From the NCBI RefSeq assembly GCF_014648415.1, contig NZ_BMRB01000002.1:1075260-1139259 (forward strand): a stretch of 64,000 bases of DNA, written 5' to 3'. This DNA is from Actinokineospora fastidiosa. Lineage in GTDB: Bacteria; Actinomycetota; Actinomycetes; Mycobacteriales; Pseudonocardiaceae. The position numbers and the translations under genes were made by a program. A model generated the notes under the pieces. It worked only from the letters and a program-made list of their open reading frames with translations, did not search any database and had not been told where the DNA came from. Shown in pieces: positions 8,546 through 17,083 of this stretch. The number at the start of each line of letters is the position of its first letter. Position 1 is the stretch's first letter.

Positions 8546-9016
8546 ATGCGACTGCAATGGCGACCCGAACCCGCCGACTGGGCCGACGCGGTGCGCACCA
8601 TGGTCCCGTTCACCCGGTGGTCGCCGTGGTTCGCCGCGGCGCTCGGGGTGTTCTCCGCGGTGCTGATCGTCATCGGGCAGCCGCTGCCGGGGGTGTTCGG
8701 GGTGGTGTGCGCGGTGCTCATCGCGGCGCTGCCCGGGGTGGGGGCCCGGCTGGCGTTCAACCGCAACCCCATCGCGGGCCGGACGGTGACCGCCGAGGTC
8801 GACGGCGGGCACATCCGGATGATGACCGTGGACGGCACCGCGCACAGCGACCTCGCCGTCGCCGACCTCGCCGGGTGGGCCGAGACGGAGCGCAACTTCG
8901 TGCTGCGCACGGCCGAGGGCGGCGTGCACCCGGTGCCCGGCCGCGCCTTCGACAGCACCGAGGACATCGACGCGTTCCGCGACCTGTTGTCCAAGGCGCT
9001 CGGGCGACCAGCGTAG
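8546..9016 (+). CDS. Small membrane protein, YcxB-like layout (156 aa)
   Basis: Two closely spaced membrane segments, 'WFAAALGVFSAVLIVIG' and 'PGVFGVVCAVLIAALPGVGA' (about residues 28-65), are followed by a ~90-residue soluble domain. That domain has 'DGTAHSDLAVADLAGWAETE', 'NFVLRTAEGGVHPVPGRAF' and 'DIDAFRDLL', an arrangement like YcxB family proteins. The function of that family is not known. It is divergent from the AAA+ operon and followed 11 bases later by a hypothetical gene. Confidence 0.75.
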   Translation: MRLQWRPEPADWADAVRTMVPFTRWSPWFAAALGVFSAVLIVIGQPLPGVFGVVCAVLIAALPGVGARLAFNRNPIAGRTVTAEVDGGHIRMMTVDGTAHSDLAVADLAGWAETERNFVLRTAEGGVHPVPGRAFDSTEDIDAFRDLLSKALGRPA

Positions 9017-9019
9017 GCT
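9014..9019 (+). promoter_or_regulatory. -10 element of a leaderless promoter
   Basis: TAGGCT eight bases before the GTG at 9028. The hexamer overlaps the stop codon of the preceding gene (TAG at 9014-9016). Confidence 0.45.
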
Positions 9020-9027
9020 CACTCCCC

Positions 9028-9822
9028 GTGTCATCTCCGAGTGCGACTTTCGCGGTCTGGGTCTCGGCGTGGCTGCCCGGCTCCGCGGCATCCGACGACG
9101 TGCTCGACGCCTTGGGCCACTGGTCGGAACTGCACGACGTGGTCGCCGTCGACGAACCCACCGCGACCGAACTGGACCTCCCCGTGCGCGGCGAGGCGGG
9201 CGCGCCCGTCGCGTCCCTGCTGACCGCGCTGCGCCGGGTCAACTCCACCAGCGTCCGGCTCGTCCTGCCGGTGCCCGGCGACGTGCGCGGGCTGGGCACG
9301 CGCAGCGAGTTCGCCGGGACCGCGCTGCACGCGGGCGAGGCCGTCGTCATCGACGGCACCGGCTACGGCCTGGTCCCCGAGCCCATCGCCGACGGCGTCC
9401 TGCGCTGGACCGCGTTCCCGACCGGCGAGACGGCGGGCGTCGAGCACCTGCCGCTCGGCGAGGCCGAGCACGAGCTGACCGGCGCGATGCGGGTGGCCGC
9501 GGGCGTGCTGACCGAGCTGGGCGTGGCCAAGCACCGCGCGGGCGTCCGCGAGGAGATCACCGCGCGGATCGCGCACCGGGCCGCCGCCGTGTGGCCGGAG
9601 GGCACCCCGCCGCGCTCGCTGCGGGTGCTGCAGCGGGCCAACGAGGTGGCGACGATCCTCGACCTGGCCGCGGAGGACGCCCCGGGCAGCGCGGTCTCGT
9701 CGTCGGCGGCCCGCAAGCGCGCCGAGGCGCTGCGCCCGCTCAACGACGCCGTCCGGCTGGCCAGGCTGGCGGCGGTGCAGGAGGCGGTCCGCGTGTTCTC
9801 CGATCACGCGGACCAGTGCTGA
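9028..9822 (+). CDS. Conserved-looking hypothetical protein (264 aa)
   Basis: Function not recognised. The GTG start lies eight bases after a TANNNT -10 and lacks a ribosome binding site. The protein is soluble, mixed alpha/beta in its first ~150 residues ('FAVWVSAWLPGSAASDDVLD', 'RLVLPVPGDVRGLG', 'VVIDGTGYGLVPE') and helical after that, with no Cys cluster or membrane span. The C-terminal 'AEALRPLNDAVRLARLAAVQ' helix suggests oligomerisation. It overlaps the ASCH-domain gene by seven bases in another frame, so the two are probably co-translated. Confidence 0.7.
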   Translation: MSSPSATFAVWVSAWLPGSAASDDVLDALGHWSELHDVVAVDEPTATELDLPVRGEAGAPVASLLTALRRVNSTSVRLVLPVPGDVRGLGTRSEFAGTALHAGEAVVIDGTGYGLVPEPIADGVLRWTAFPTGETAGVEHLPLGEAEHELTGAMRVAAGVLTELGVAKHRAGVREEITARIAHRAAAVWPEGTPPRSLRVLQRANEVATILDLAAEDAPGSAVSSSAARKRAEALRPLNDAVRLARLAAVQEAVRVFSDHADQC

Positions 9823-10388
9823 TCCCGGCCCGCTGGGCCGAGCCGATCCGCTCCGGGCGGGTCACCGTCCTCTTCCGCCGCTGGAAGTCCCCTCGGGTCG
9901 TCGCGGGCCGCGTCTACCGCACGACGGTGGGCAGGCTCGCGGTGGACTCCGTCGACGTCGTCAGGCGGATCACGGTCCGCGACGCGCGCGCGGCGGGCTA
10001 CCGCACTCCCGACGACGCCGCCGCCGACCTGCGCGGCGACGAGACCACCCCGCTGTACCGCATCCGCGTCCACCCGGTCGCCGGGCCCGACCCGCGCGCC
10101 GAGCTGGCCGAGACCGCCGACCTCACGGCCGAGGACATCGCGGCCATCACCGCGCGCCTCGACCGCCTCGACAGCGCCGCCGCGCACGGTCCCTGGACGC
10201 GGCAGACCCTGCGGCTCATCGCCGACCGTCCGGAGGTGCGCGCGGCCGACCTCGCCGCGGCCGTCGGCCGGGAGACGCTGCCGTTCAAGACCGACGTGCG
10301 CAAGCTGAAGAACCTGGGCCTGACGCTGTCCCTGGAGGTCGGCTACCGGCTCTCCCCGCGCGGCGCGCGCCTGCTCAATTCCCTTTAA
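9816..10388 (+). CDS. ASCH/PUA-like domain protein (190 aa)
   Basis: The N-terminal ~90 residues, 'RWAEPIRSGRVTVLFRRWK' followed by 'VAGRVYRTTVGRLAVDSVDV' and 'DARAAGYRTPDDAAADLRG', form an ASCH domain, a PUA-related beta-barrel thought to bind RNA or modified nucleotides. The C-terminal ~90 residues look like a winged helix ('TLRLIADRPEVRAADLAAAV' followed by 'DVRKLKNLGLT' and 'YRLSPRGARLL'), suggesting nucleic-acid binding by both halves. The GTG at 9816 lies inside the end of the preceding gene. The target is unknown. Confidence 0.75.
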   Translation: MLIPARWAEPIRSGRVTVLFRRWKSPRVVAGRVYRTTVGRLAVDSVDVVRRITVRDARAAGYRTPDDAAADLRGDETTPLYRIRVHPVAGPDPRAELAETADLTAEDIAAITARLDRLDSAAAHGPWTRQTLRLIADRPEVRAADLAAAVGRETLPFKTDVRKLKNLGLTLSLEVGYRLSPRGARLLNSL

Positions 10389-10556
10389 ATCTCAACGAAT
10401 ACCACCGCACACCTGGGCGTTCCCGAGTGGACCCCGACCATGATCATCGGCCGGATGGCCGATAAGACAGTGCTATGGGTCATTGGGATGAGCCAGGCGC
10501 TTGCGACTCCCCGATAGTGGTCACACTGAACCACACGCTGTTACCGGAGTCACACC

Positions 10557-11126
10557 ATGACCGCTGAGCTCGTCGACCACAGGCCCGCGCTGCCGCGCCC
10601 GCCGGTGTTGGATGGCGCGCACCTGGGTGCGCTGCAGATGGTCGCCCGCGGCGAGGTCGGCGGGTACGGCGTGAACGCGGTGCTGCGGCACCGCACGGAC
10701 GACCTGTCCGCCCTGATGGTGGGCGCGCTGTTCACCCTCAGGAGGGACGGGTTCATCGCTCTGGGCAGCATCGTCGACCCGCACGACGGGTGGGTCACGG
10801 CGGAGCTGACGTCGGCGGGCAACCGGCTGATGGAGATCTGGCTGCGCCGCGGCAGGCGCACGCCGGACGAGGTCGCCCGGCACCGGGACTGGTTCGTGCT
10901 GCTGCGCTGCGCGCACCGGGGCGAGCTGGGCCTGACCGAGAAGAACCAGATCACCGGGCGCGGGCTGCCGCCCGACACCGACCTGACCGCCCGCGCCCGC
11001 GAGCTGGTCAGCGCGGGCCACCTGGTGGTCGGCTCGCTGAAACTGCGCGACTGCAGGCTGGTCACCCTGAGCGAGACCGGCAGGCAGCTGCACAACCGGC
11101 TCGACCTGTCCGAGCCGAGAGGGTGA
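10557..11126 (+). CDS. Putative tandem winged-helix protein (189 aa)
   Basis: No family recognised. The protein has two similar halves: 'GALFTLRRDGFIALGSIVDP' with 'AELTSAGNRLMEIW', and 'RELVSAGHLVVGSLKLRDCR' with 'VTLSETGRQLHNRL'. Each ends in a pattern typical of a winged-helix wing and last helix, so a duplicated winged helix is likely. GGAG seven bases before the ATG is the ribosome binding site. A perfect GTGGT-N8-ACCAC inverted repeat at 10517-10534, just upstream, could be its own operator. The 168-base gap before it holds no other gene. Confidence 0.65.
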   Translation: MTAELVDHRPALPRPPVLDGAHLGALQMVARGEVGGYGVNAVLRHRTDDLSALMVGALFTLRRDGFIALGSIVDPHDGWVTAELTSAGNRLMEIWLRRGRRTPDEVARHRDWFVLLRCAHRGELGLTEKNQITGRGLPPDTDLTARARELVSAGHLVVGSLKLRDCRLVTLSETGRQLHNRLDLSEPRG

Positions 11127-11377
11127 GCGGGATGCCCTCGATCGTCCCCGATCCACGCGGAGAGGTGTGCTGGGGAACCAGCGCCGTGTACCGCGGACGG
11201 GCACACCTGGTCCCAACTCACCGCACGGCTGGTCTGTGCGGCATGCCGGTGGACGCGCGCTGCGTACAGCGCCCCGCCGAGCGAGTGGTGTGCCCCGAGT
11301 GCGCTATCGCGTACGTCGCGGCGGTGTTCCCCATGCCAGCGCCGGACCTACGGCACGAGGTCCGGTTGCGCGCCTAG
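11123..11377 (+). CDS. Small Cys-containing protein (84 aa)
   Basis: The start is taken at the GTG overlapping the previous stop (GTGA); an ATG at 11132 would shorten it by three residues. Five cysteines, including 'LCGMPVDARC' and a 'VVCPEC' pair, suggest a zinc-binding knuckle. Histidines occur in 'RAHLVPTHRT'. It is probably co-expressed with the winged-helix gene. Its stop shares CTAG (11374-11377) with the convergent TetR gene. Function unknown. Confidence 0.65.
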   Translation: MSGMPSIVPDPRGEVCWGTSAVYRGRAHLVPTHRTAGLCGMPVDARCVQRPAERVVCPECAIAYVAAVFPMPAPDLRHEVRLRA

Positions 11378-11982
11378 CCGCCTTCTGGTGGCGGGGCGGT
11401 TCCCTGCACCGCCCCGCCACCCTCCTCGCTCAGCAGCCCCATCGCGGCACGCGTCAGCTCGATGAGGCTGTCCGCGGTCACCGTCGGGTCGATCACCCGG
11501 CGCGTGGCCAAACCAATCGCCAGGTTCACGGCCGCGTCGACGAGGGTGCGGACCGGGATGGGCCCGCGCAGCCCGCGCCGCTCGACCGCCTCGGTGAGCG
11601 TGTCGACGAGCGCGCGGCGCCGGTCGGCCTCGGCGCGGACGAGAGCCGCGTCACCCCGGACGTCGAGCGCGAACTCCAGTTCCAGCCGCGGCCAGCCCGA
11701 CGCCATCGCCGCCGAGGTCCAGTCGGCGAGGCCCTGGACGGGGTCGGCGCTGTCGATCACGGCGGCCAGCTCGGCCAGCCGCTCGGCCTGGATCTCCTGC
11801 AGCACGACCAGCGCGAGCTGGGCCTTCCCGTCGAAGTTCGAGTAGACCGCGCCGGTGGTGAACCCGGACTCGGCGGCGATCCTGGCGATCGAGGTCGCCT
11901 GGTAGCCGTCGCGGAGGAACAGCTCGCGGGCGGTGCTGATCAGCGCGGCGCGGTTGCGGGTGCGGCTCTCCTCCCGGCGCAT
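11374..11982 (-). CDS. TetR/AcrR family repressor
   Basis: 202 aa. The N-terminal HTH is typical: 'RAALISTARELFLRDGYQAT' then 'SIARIAAESGFTTGAVYSNF'. The ligand domain follows. It is divergent from an SDR and an acyl-CoA ligase, and the 50-base gap contains palindromic GGATAA/TTATCC sites, so it most likely represses that pair and itself, with an acyl-CoA-type ligand as a reasonable guess. A TAGGAT hexamer lies six bases before the ATG, indicating a leaderless or nearly leaderless transcript. Confidence 0.88.
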   Translation of the reverse strand: MRREESRTRNRAALISTARELFLRDGYQATSIARIAAESGFTTGAVYSNFDGKAQLALVVLQEIQAERLAELAAVIDSADPVQGLADWTSAAMASGWPRLELEFALDVRGDAALVRAEADRRRALVDTLTEAVERRGLRGPIPVRTLVDAAVNLAIGLATRRVIDPTVTADSLIELTRAAMGLLSEEGGGAVQGTAPPPEGG

Positions 11983-12010
11983 GCGGCGATCCTAGTCGTT
12001 GACAGACTCC

Positions 12011-12044
12011 GGATAAGGGCGCTATCCAGATAACGTGATTATCC
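12011..12044. promoter_or_regulatory. Candidate TetR operator, nested palindromes
   Basis: GGATAA (12011) and TTATCC (12039) form the outer arms of a symmetrical region. Within it GGATA-N7-TATCC (12011-12027) and GATAA-CGTGA-TTATC (12029-12043) are each inverted repeats. The second covers the GTG start of the SDR gene, and the whole lies in the divergent gap next to the TetR gene. Confidence 0.6.
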
Positions 12045-12883
12045 GCGATGGCACGCTGGCCGCCAGGATCAGCCGCAGCAGGCTGGCCGGAGCGCTGATG
12101 AGCCCGCGCGGCGGGGTCGGCGTCGAGGAGCTGCGGGGCGCGGTCGAGGGCCGGACGGTCCTCATCACCGGCGCGTCGTACGGGCTGGGCGCGGCGACGG
12201 CCCGGATGCTGGCGGACGCGGGCGCGACCGTGCTGATGACCGCCCGGACCGCGGCGGCGCTCGCCGAGGTCGCGGGCGGGCGAGGCCACTGCTACCCGGC
12301 CGACCTCAGCGACCCGGCGGCGGTCGGCGAGCTGGCGGCGCGCGTGCTGGCCGAGCACGGGCCGCCGGACGTCGTGGTCAGCAACGCGGGCAAGTCGATC
12401 CGGCGGACGCTGGCGGCGAGCCGGTTCCACGACTTCCAGCGCACGATGGCGGTCAACTACCTCGGCCCGGTCCGGCTCCTGCTCGACCTGCTGCCCGCCA
12501 TGCGCGCCCGGGGCAGCGGGCACCTGGTCAACGTCTCGACCATCGGCGTCCAGGTGCCGCCGGGGCCGCGGTGGGCGGCCTACCAGGCGTCCAAGAGCGC
12601 CTTCGACGTGTTCTTCCGGTCGGCGGCGCTGGAGGCGGCCGCGGACGGGATCACCGCCACCTCGGTCTACATGGGACTCATCCGGACCAGGATGAGCGCG
12701 CCGACGGCGTCGCTGGCCAACGCGCCGGGGCAGTCGGCCGACGAGGCGGCGGGCGTGCTCGCCCGGGCGATCGCCCGGCGGCCTGCCAAGATCAGCCCCT
12801 GGTGGGCGGACCTGGCCGAACTCGGCGCGGCGGTGTCGCGTCGTCCATGGGAGGCGGCGGTGCGGTGGAGGCCCAGGAGATGA
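12035..12883 (+). CDS. Short-chain dehydrogenase/reductase (SDR)
   Basis: 282 aa from GTG. The Rossmann motif is 'VLITGASYGLGAATARMLAD', 'VVVSNAGKSI' is the NNAG-like motif, and 'VNVSTIG' then 'AAYQASKSAF' supply the catalytic Ser and YxxxK. It is the classical SDR type that reduces or oxidises acyl or lipid substrates with NAD(P)H. The stop overlaps the ATG of the acyl-CoA ligase (ATGA), so the two act together, presumably on a fatty acyl compound. The start is uncertain: an ATG at 12098 is an alternative. The operator covering the GTG implies tight repression. Confidence 0.85.
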   Translation: MIIRDGTLAARISRSRLAGALMSPRGGVGVEELRGAVEGRTVLITGASYGLGAATARMLADAGATVLMTARTAAALAEVAGGRGHCYPADLSDPAAVGELAARVLAEHGPPDVVVSNAGKSIRRTLAASRFHDFQRTMAVNYLGPVRLLLDLLPAMRARGSGHLVNVSTIGVQVPPGPRWAAYQASKSAFDVFFRSAALEAAADGITATSVYMGLIRTRMSAPTASLANAPGQSADEAAGVLARAIARRPAKISPWWADLAELGAAVSRRPWEAAVRWRPRR

Positions 12884-14427
12884 ACACGGTCGCGCTGCTC
12901 GGCCATGCCGCGCGCGTCTTCACGGGCGCCGGTCTGGTGCGCCCCCAGCACTTGGGCGCGATGCTGCGCGCGTTGCGGATGACCGGGCCCACGCCCGCGA
13001 CCCTGCTGCGCATCGCGGCGGCGCACCACCCGGACGCCCCGGGGGTGATCGACGACGCCGGGATGATGACGTTCGGCGAGCTCGACGACGCCGCCGCCCG
13101 GCTCGCGGCGGGACTGGCGGGCGAGTACGGCATCCGTCCACAGTCGACGATCGCGGTGCTGTGCCGCAACCACCGCGGGTTCGTGCTCGCGACCGCGGCC
13201 GCGGGCAGGCTCGGCGCGAACCTGGTGTACCTCAACACCGAGTTCGGCGAGGCGCAGGTCGGCGCGGCCTGCGAGGCGACGCGCGCGGACGTGCTGATCG
13301 CCGACGACGAGTTCCCCGCCCCGATCGGCGTCCCGGTGGCGTACGAGTCCGTTGTGGCCCGTCTGGCCGCCGGTCCGCCGCCGGTGCGCGAGTCGCGGGT
13401 GCGGCCGGGGCGGATCACGCTGCTGACGTCCGGCACCACCGGCACGCCCAAGGGCGCGCCCCGCACGCCGACCGCGCTCGGGATGCTGGGCCCGGCCGTG
13501 ACCCTGATCGAACGCGCGCGGCTGCGGGTCGGCGAGCCCATGCTCATCGCGCCGCCGCTGTTCCACGGCTTCGGCCTGGCGACCTGGGCGCTGGCGGTGC
13601 TGCTGCGCTCCCCCATCGTGCTGCGCCGCCGGTTCGACGCCGAGGCGCTGCTGGCCGACGTCGAGCGCCACGGGGTGGCGTTCGTGGCGGCCGTGCCGAT
13701 CATGCTGCACCGGATCCTGGCGCTGCCGCCCGAGGTGCGCTCCGCCTACACCACCCCGGCCCTGCGCGCCGTGCTGTCCGGCGGCTCCGCGCTGCGCCCG
13801 GAGCTGGCCGAGCGCTTCCGCGCCGAGTTCGGCGAAGTGCTGCTGAACGGCTACGGCTCCAGCGAGATCGGCATCGCGGCCGTGGCGGGTCCGGCCGACC
13901 TGCGCGCCGCCGCGGGCACCGTCGGCCGCCCCAGCCTCGGCGTCCCGGTGCGCGTGCTGGACGAGCAGCGGCGGCCCGTCCCGGCGGGCGTGGCGGGCAC
14001 CGTCTTCGTCGGCGGGCCCCTGGTCTTCGACGGCTACACCGGCGGCGGCACCAAGGAGGTCGTCGACGGCCTCATGAACACCGGCGACACCGGCCACCTC
14101 GACCCCGACGGCCGCCTGCACATCCACGGCCGCGCCGACGACATGATCATCTCCGGCGGGGAGAACGTGTACCCGCAGGAGGTCGAGGACGCCCTGGCCC
14201 GCCACCCCGCCGTCGCCGACGTCGCCGTGTTCGGCACGGACGACCCGGAGTTCGGCCAACGCCTCGTGGCCTACGTGGTGCCACGGGGAGAGCAGCCGGA
14301 CCCGGCCGACCTGTCCCACCACGTCCGCACGGCCCTCGCCCGCTACAAGGTGCCCCGCGACTACGTCTTCCTCCCGGAACTGCCGAGGACCGCGACGGGC
14401 AAGGTCCGCAGGAGCGAGCTGCCCTAG
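12880..14427 (+). CDS. Acyl-CoA synthetase (AMP-forming ligase)
   Basis: 515 aa. The AMP-binding superfamily motifs are complete: 'LLTSGTTGTPKGAPRTP' (P-loop-like A3), 'LNGYGSSEIG' (A5), 'NTGDTGHLDPDGRLHIHGR' (A7/A8) and the C-terminal 'PRTATGKVRRSEL' with the catalytic lysine (A10). It would activate a carboxylic acid as acyl-AMP and then acyl-CoA. It is translationally coupled to the SDR and follows a GGAGG 8-12 bases before the ATG. Its stop shares CTAG with hemH. The substrate cannot be read from sequence; a medium- or long-chain fatty acid is likely. Confidence 0.9.
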   Translation: MNTVALLGHAARVFTGAGLVRPQHLGAMLRALRMTGPTPATLLRIAAAHHPDAPGVIDDAGMMTFGELDDAAARLAAGLAGEYGIRPQSTIAVLCRNHRGFVLATAAAGRLGANLVYLNTEFGEAQVGAACEATRADVLIADDEFPAPIGVPVAYESVVARLAAGPPPVRESRVRPGRITLLTSGTTGTPKGAPRTPTALGMLGPAVTLIERARLRVGEPMLIAPPLFHGFGLATWALAVLLRSPIVLRRRFDAEALLADVERHGVAFVAAVPIMLHRILALPPEVRSAYTTPALRAVLSGGSALRPELAERFRAEFGEVLLNGYGSSEIGIAAVAGPADLRAAAGTVGRPSLGVPVRVLDEQRRPVPAGVAGTVFVGGPLVFDGYTGGGTKEVVDGLMNTGDTGHLDPDGRLHIHGRADDMIISGGENVYPQEVEDALARHPAVADVAVFGTDDPEFGQRLVAYVVPRGEQPDPADLSHHVRTALARYKVPRDYVFLPELPRTATGKVRRSELP

Positions 14428-15440
14428 CGCCTGCGGGCCGGTTCGCAGCAGGCGGTGGCGCAGGGGGCGCCGTTGAGGGTGCAGCCCGCCGCCGGGAAGG
14501 GCGACAGCTTGCGGGGTTCGGCGGCGTCGAGGTGTTCGCGGATCAGTTCGACCACCAGGTCGGCGAAGCGGGGGTCGGCGCCGGGGGTGGCGGCGCGGGC
14601 GAAGGCCATGCCCAGGGACTCGGCCTTCGCGCGGGCCTCCGTGTCGAGGTCCCAGACGACCTCGAGGTGGTCGCTCACGAACCCGATCGGGCTCACGACG
14701 ACCGACCGGACGCCCTCGGCGTGCAGGGCCTCGATGTGGTCGACGATGTCCGGCTCGAGCCACGGCACCTGCGGCGGGCCCGAGCGCGACTGCCACACCA
14801 CGTCGTGCTTCACGACGCCCAGCGACTCCGCGACCAGGCGGGACGCCTCGGCGATCTGGCGGGAGTAACGCCTGCCGCCCTCCTCCGGCGGCCCCGACGC
14901 GAGGTCGGCGGACTCCGGGACGGAGTGCGCGGTGAAGACCAGCCGGTACTCCTGCGGCGCGACCGCGCGGACGGCGTACGCCGCCGCCGCGACGAACAGC
15001 GGGTGGTCGAAGAAGTGGCGCAGCTTCAGCAGGTCCGGGGCGTCGGCGACGGCCGCGCGGGCGCGGCTGATGTCCTCGTCGTACTGCCTGCACGCCGAAT
15101 AGCCGCCGTAGGCGCTGGTGGGGAACACCAAAGCGCTGCGGACGCCGTCGGCGGCCATCCGCGCGACGGTGTCCTCGACCATCGGGTGCCAGTTGCGGTT
15201 GCCGAAGTAGACCGGCAGCTCGATCCCGGCACGCGCCAACGCGGCCTCCACGGCCTCGATCGCGGCCCGGTTGAGGGCGTTGATCGGGGAGACGCCGCCG
15301 AAGTGCTGGTAGTGCGCCTCGACCTCGTCGAGGCGCTCCGGGGGCACGCCCCGGCCCCGGGTGACGTTCTCCAGGAACGGCCGGACGTCGGCGGGCGATT
15401 CCGGCCCGCCGAACGACAGCCAGAGCAGCGCGTCGGCCAT
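14424..15440 (-). CDS. hemH: Coproporphyrin III / protoporphyrin ferrochelatase
   Basis: 338 aa. It inserts Fe2+ into the porphyrin near the end of heme synthesis; actinobacterial enzymes act on coproporphyrin III (CpfC). Signatures are 'LLWLSFGGPESPADVRPFLE', 'LVFTAHSVPES', 'VVSPIGFVSDHLEVVWDLD' and a Cys-rich tail 'GCTLNGAPCATACC', which matches the C-terminal [2Fe-2S] ligands of actinobacterial ferrochelatases. The ATG overlaps the inhA stop by one base (TGATG). fabG-inhA-hemH is the same order as in mycobacteria. Confidence 0.93.
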   Translation of the reverse strand: MADALLWLSFGGPESPADVRPFLENVTRGRGVPPERLDEVEAHYQHFGGVSPINALNRAAIEAVEAALARAGIELPVYFGNRNWHPMVEDTVARMAADGVRSALVFPTSAYGGYSACRQYDEDISRARAAVADAPDLLKLRHFFDHPLFVAAAAYAVRAVAPQEYRLVFTAHSVPESADLASGPPEEGGRRYSRQIAEASRLVAESLGVVKHDVVWQSRSGPPQVPWLEPDIVDHIEALHAEGVRSVVVSPIGFVSDHLEVVWDLDTEARAKAESLGMAFARAATPGADPRFADLVVELIREHLDAAEPRKLSPFPAAGCTLNGAPCATACCEPARRR

Positions 15441-16207
15441 CACATGCCCAGCGCGTGGACACCGCCGTCGACCCACACCATGGAGCCGGTGGTCGCGGGC
15501 AGCCAGTCCGACAGCAGCGCGCACACCGACTTGGCGACCGGCTCGGCGTCGTTGACGTCCCAGCCGAGCGGGGCGCGCGCCCCCCAGGCGTCCTCCAGCT
15601 CGCCGAAGCCCGGGATCGACTTGGCGGCCATCGTGCGGACCGGACCGGCGGCGACGAGGTTGACCCGCACCCCCTTCGGGCCCAGCTCGCGCGCCAGGTA
15701 GCGGTTGGTCGACTCGAAGGCGGCCTTGGCCACGCCCATCCAGTTGTAGGCAGGCCAGGCGACGCGGGCGTCGAAGTCCAGGCCGACGACGGACGACCCG
15801 GGGCCCATCAGCGGCAGCGCGGCGGCGGTCAGCGACTTCAGCGAGTACGCCGAGACCTCCAGCGCGACGGCCACGTCGGACCACGGCGCGTCCATGAACG
15901 GCGCGCCCAGGCAGGTCTGCGGGGCGAAGCCGATGGCGTGCACGACGCCGTCGAGGCCGTCGACGTGCTCGCGGACCCGGTCGGCCAGCGTCGCCAGGTG
16001 CTCGTCGTTCTGCACGTCCAGCTCGATCACCGGCGCGGGCTGGGGCAGCCGCCGGGCGATCCGCTCGACCAGGCTGAGCCTGCCGTACCCGGTCAGCACG
16101 ACGGTGGCGCCCTGCTCCTGGGCGACGCGGGCCACGTGGAAGGCGATGGACGAGTCGGTGATCACGCCGGTGATCAGCAGCCGCTTGCCCGCGAGCAGTC
16201 CGGTCAT
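15440..16207 (-). CDS. inhA: Enoyl-[acyl-carrier-protein] reductase, InhA type
   Basis: 255 aa. NADH-dependent reduction of trans-2-enoyl-ACP, the last step of the FAS-II elongation cycle. '[16 protein letters not shown]' is the FabI/InhA-type variant of the nucleotide motif, 'HAIGFAPQ' lies by the cofactor site, and 'YNWMGVAK' supplies Tyr154 and Lys161 of the YxxxxxxK pair; Phe145 in 'LDFDARV' matches the InhA substrate-loop phenylalanine. It lies 31 bases after fabG and is coupled to hemH. Confidence 0.93.
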   Translation of the reverse strand: MTGLLAGKRLLITGVITDSSIAFHVARVAQEQGATVVLTGYGRLSLVERIARRLPQPAPVIELDVQNDEHLATLADRVREHVDGLDGVVHAIGFAPQTCLGAPFMDAPWSDVAVALEVSAYSLKSLTAAALPLMGPGSSVVGLDFDARVAWPAYNWMGVAKAAFESTNRYLARELGPKGVRVNLVAAGPVRTMAAKSIPGFGELEDAWGARAPLGWDVNDAEPVAKSVCALLSDWLPATTGSMVWVDGGVHALGM

Positions 16208-16238
16208 CTGGTGCTTGTTCTCCTTGATCGGGGTGGCG

Positions 16239-16985
<747 letters not shown>

Positions 16986-17069
16986 CTATCGGCTACCGCT
17001 GCGTAACCGCTGACGCCCCCGGCGAGGTCTTGGTCACCGGCTCACCCGGCGGGGCGGGTGCCGCGCGGC

Positions 17070-17075
17070 TAGCGT
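17070..17075 (+). promoter_or_regulatory. -10 element of a leaderless promoter
   Basis: TAGCGT eight bases before the ATG at 17084, with no ribosome binding site in between. Confidence 0.5.
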
Positions 17076-17083
17076 GGACGACC

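Noticed and set aside
12880-14427. Natural-product gene cluster around the acyl-CoA ligase
   Set aside because: No polyketide or peptide synthetase, carrier protein or tailoring set is near; the SDR-ligase pair and the adjacent FAS-II genes look like lipid metabolism.
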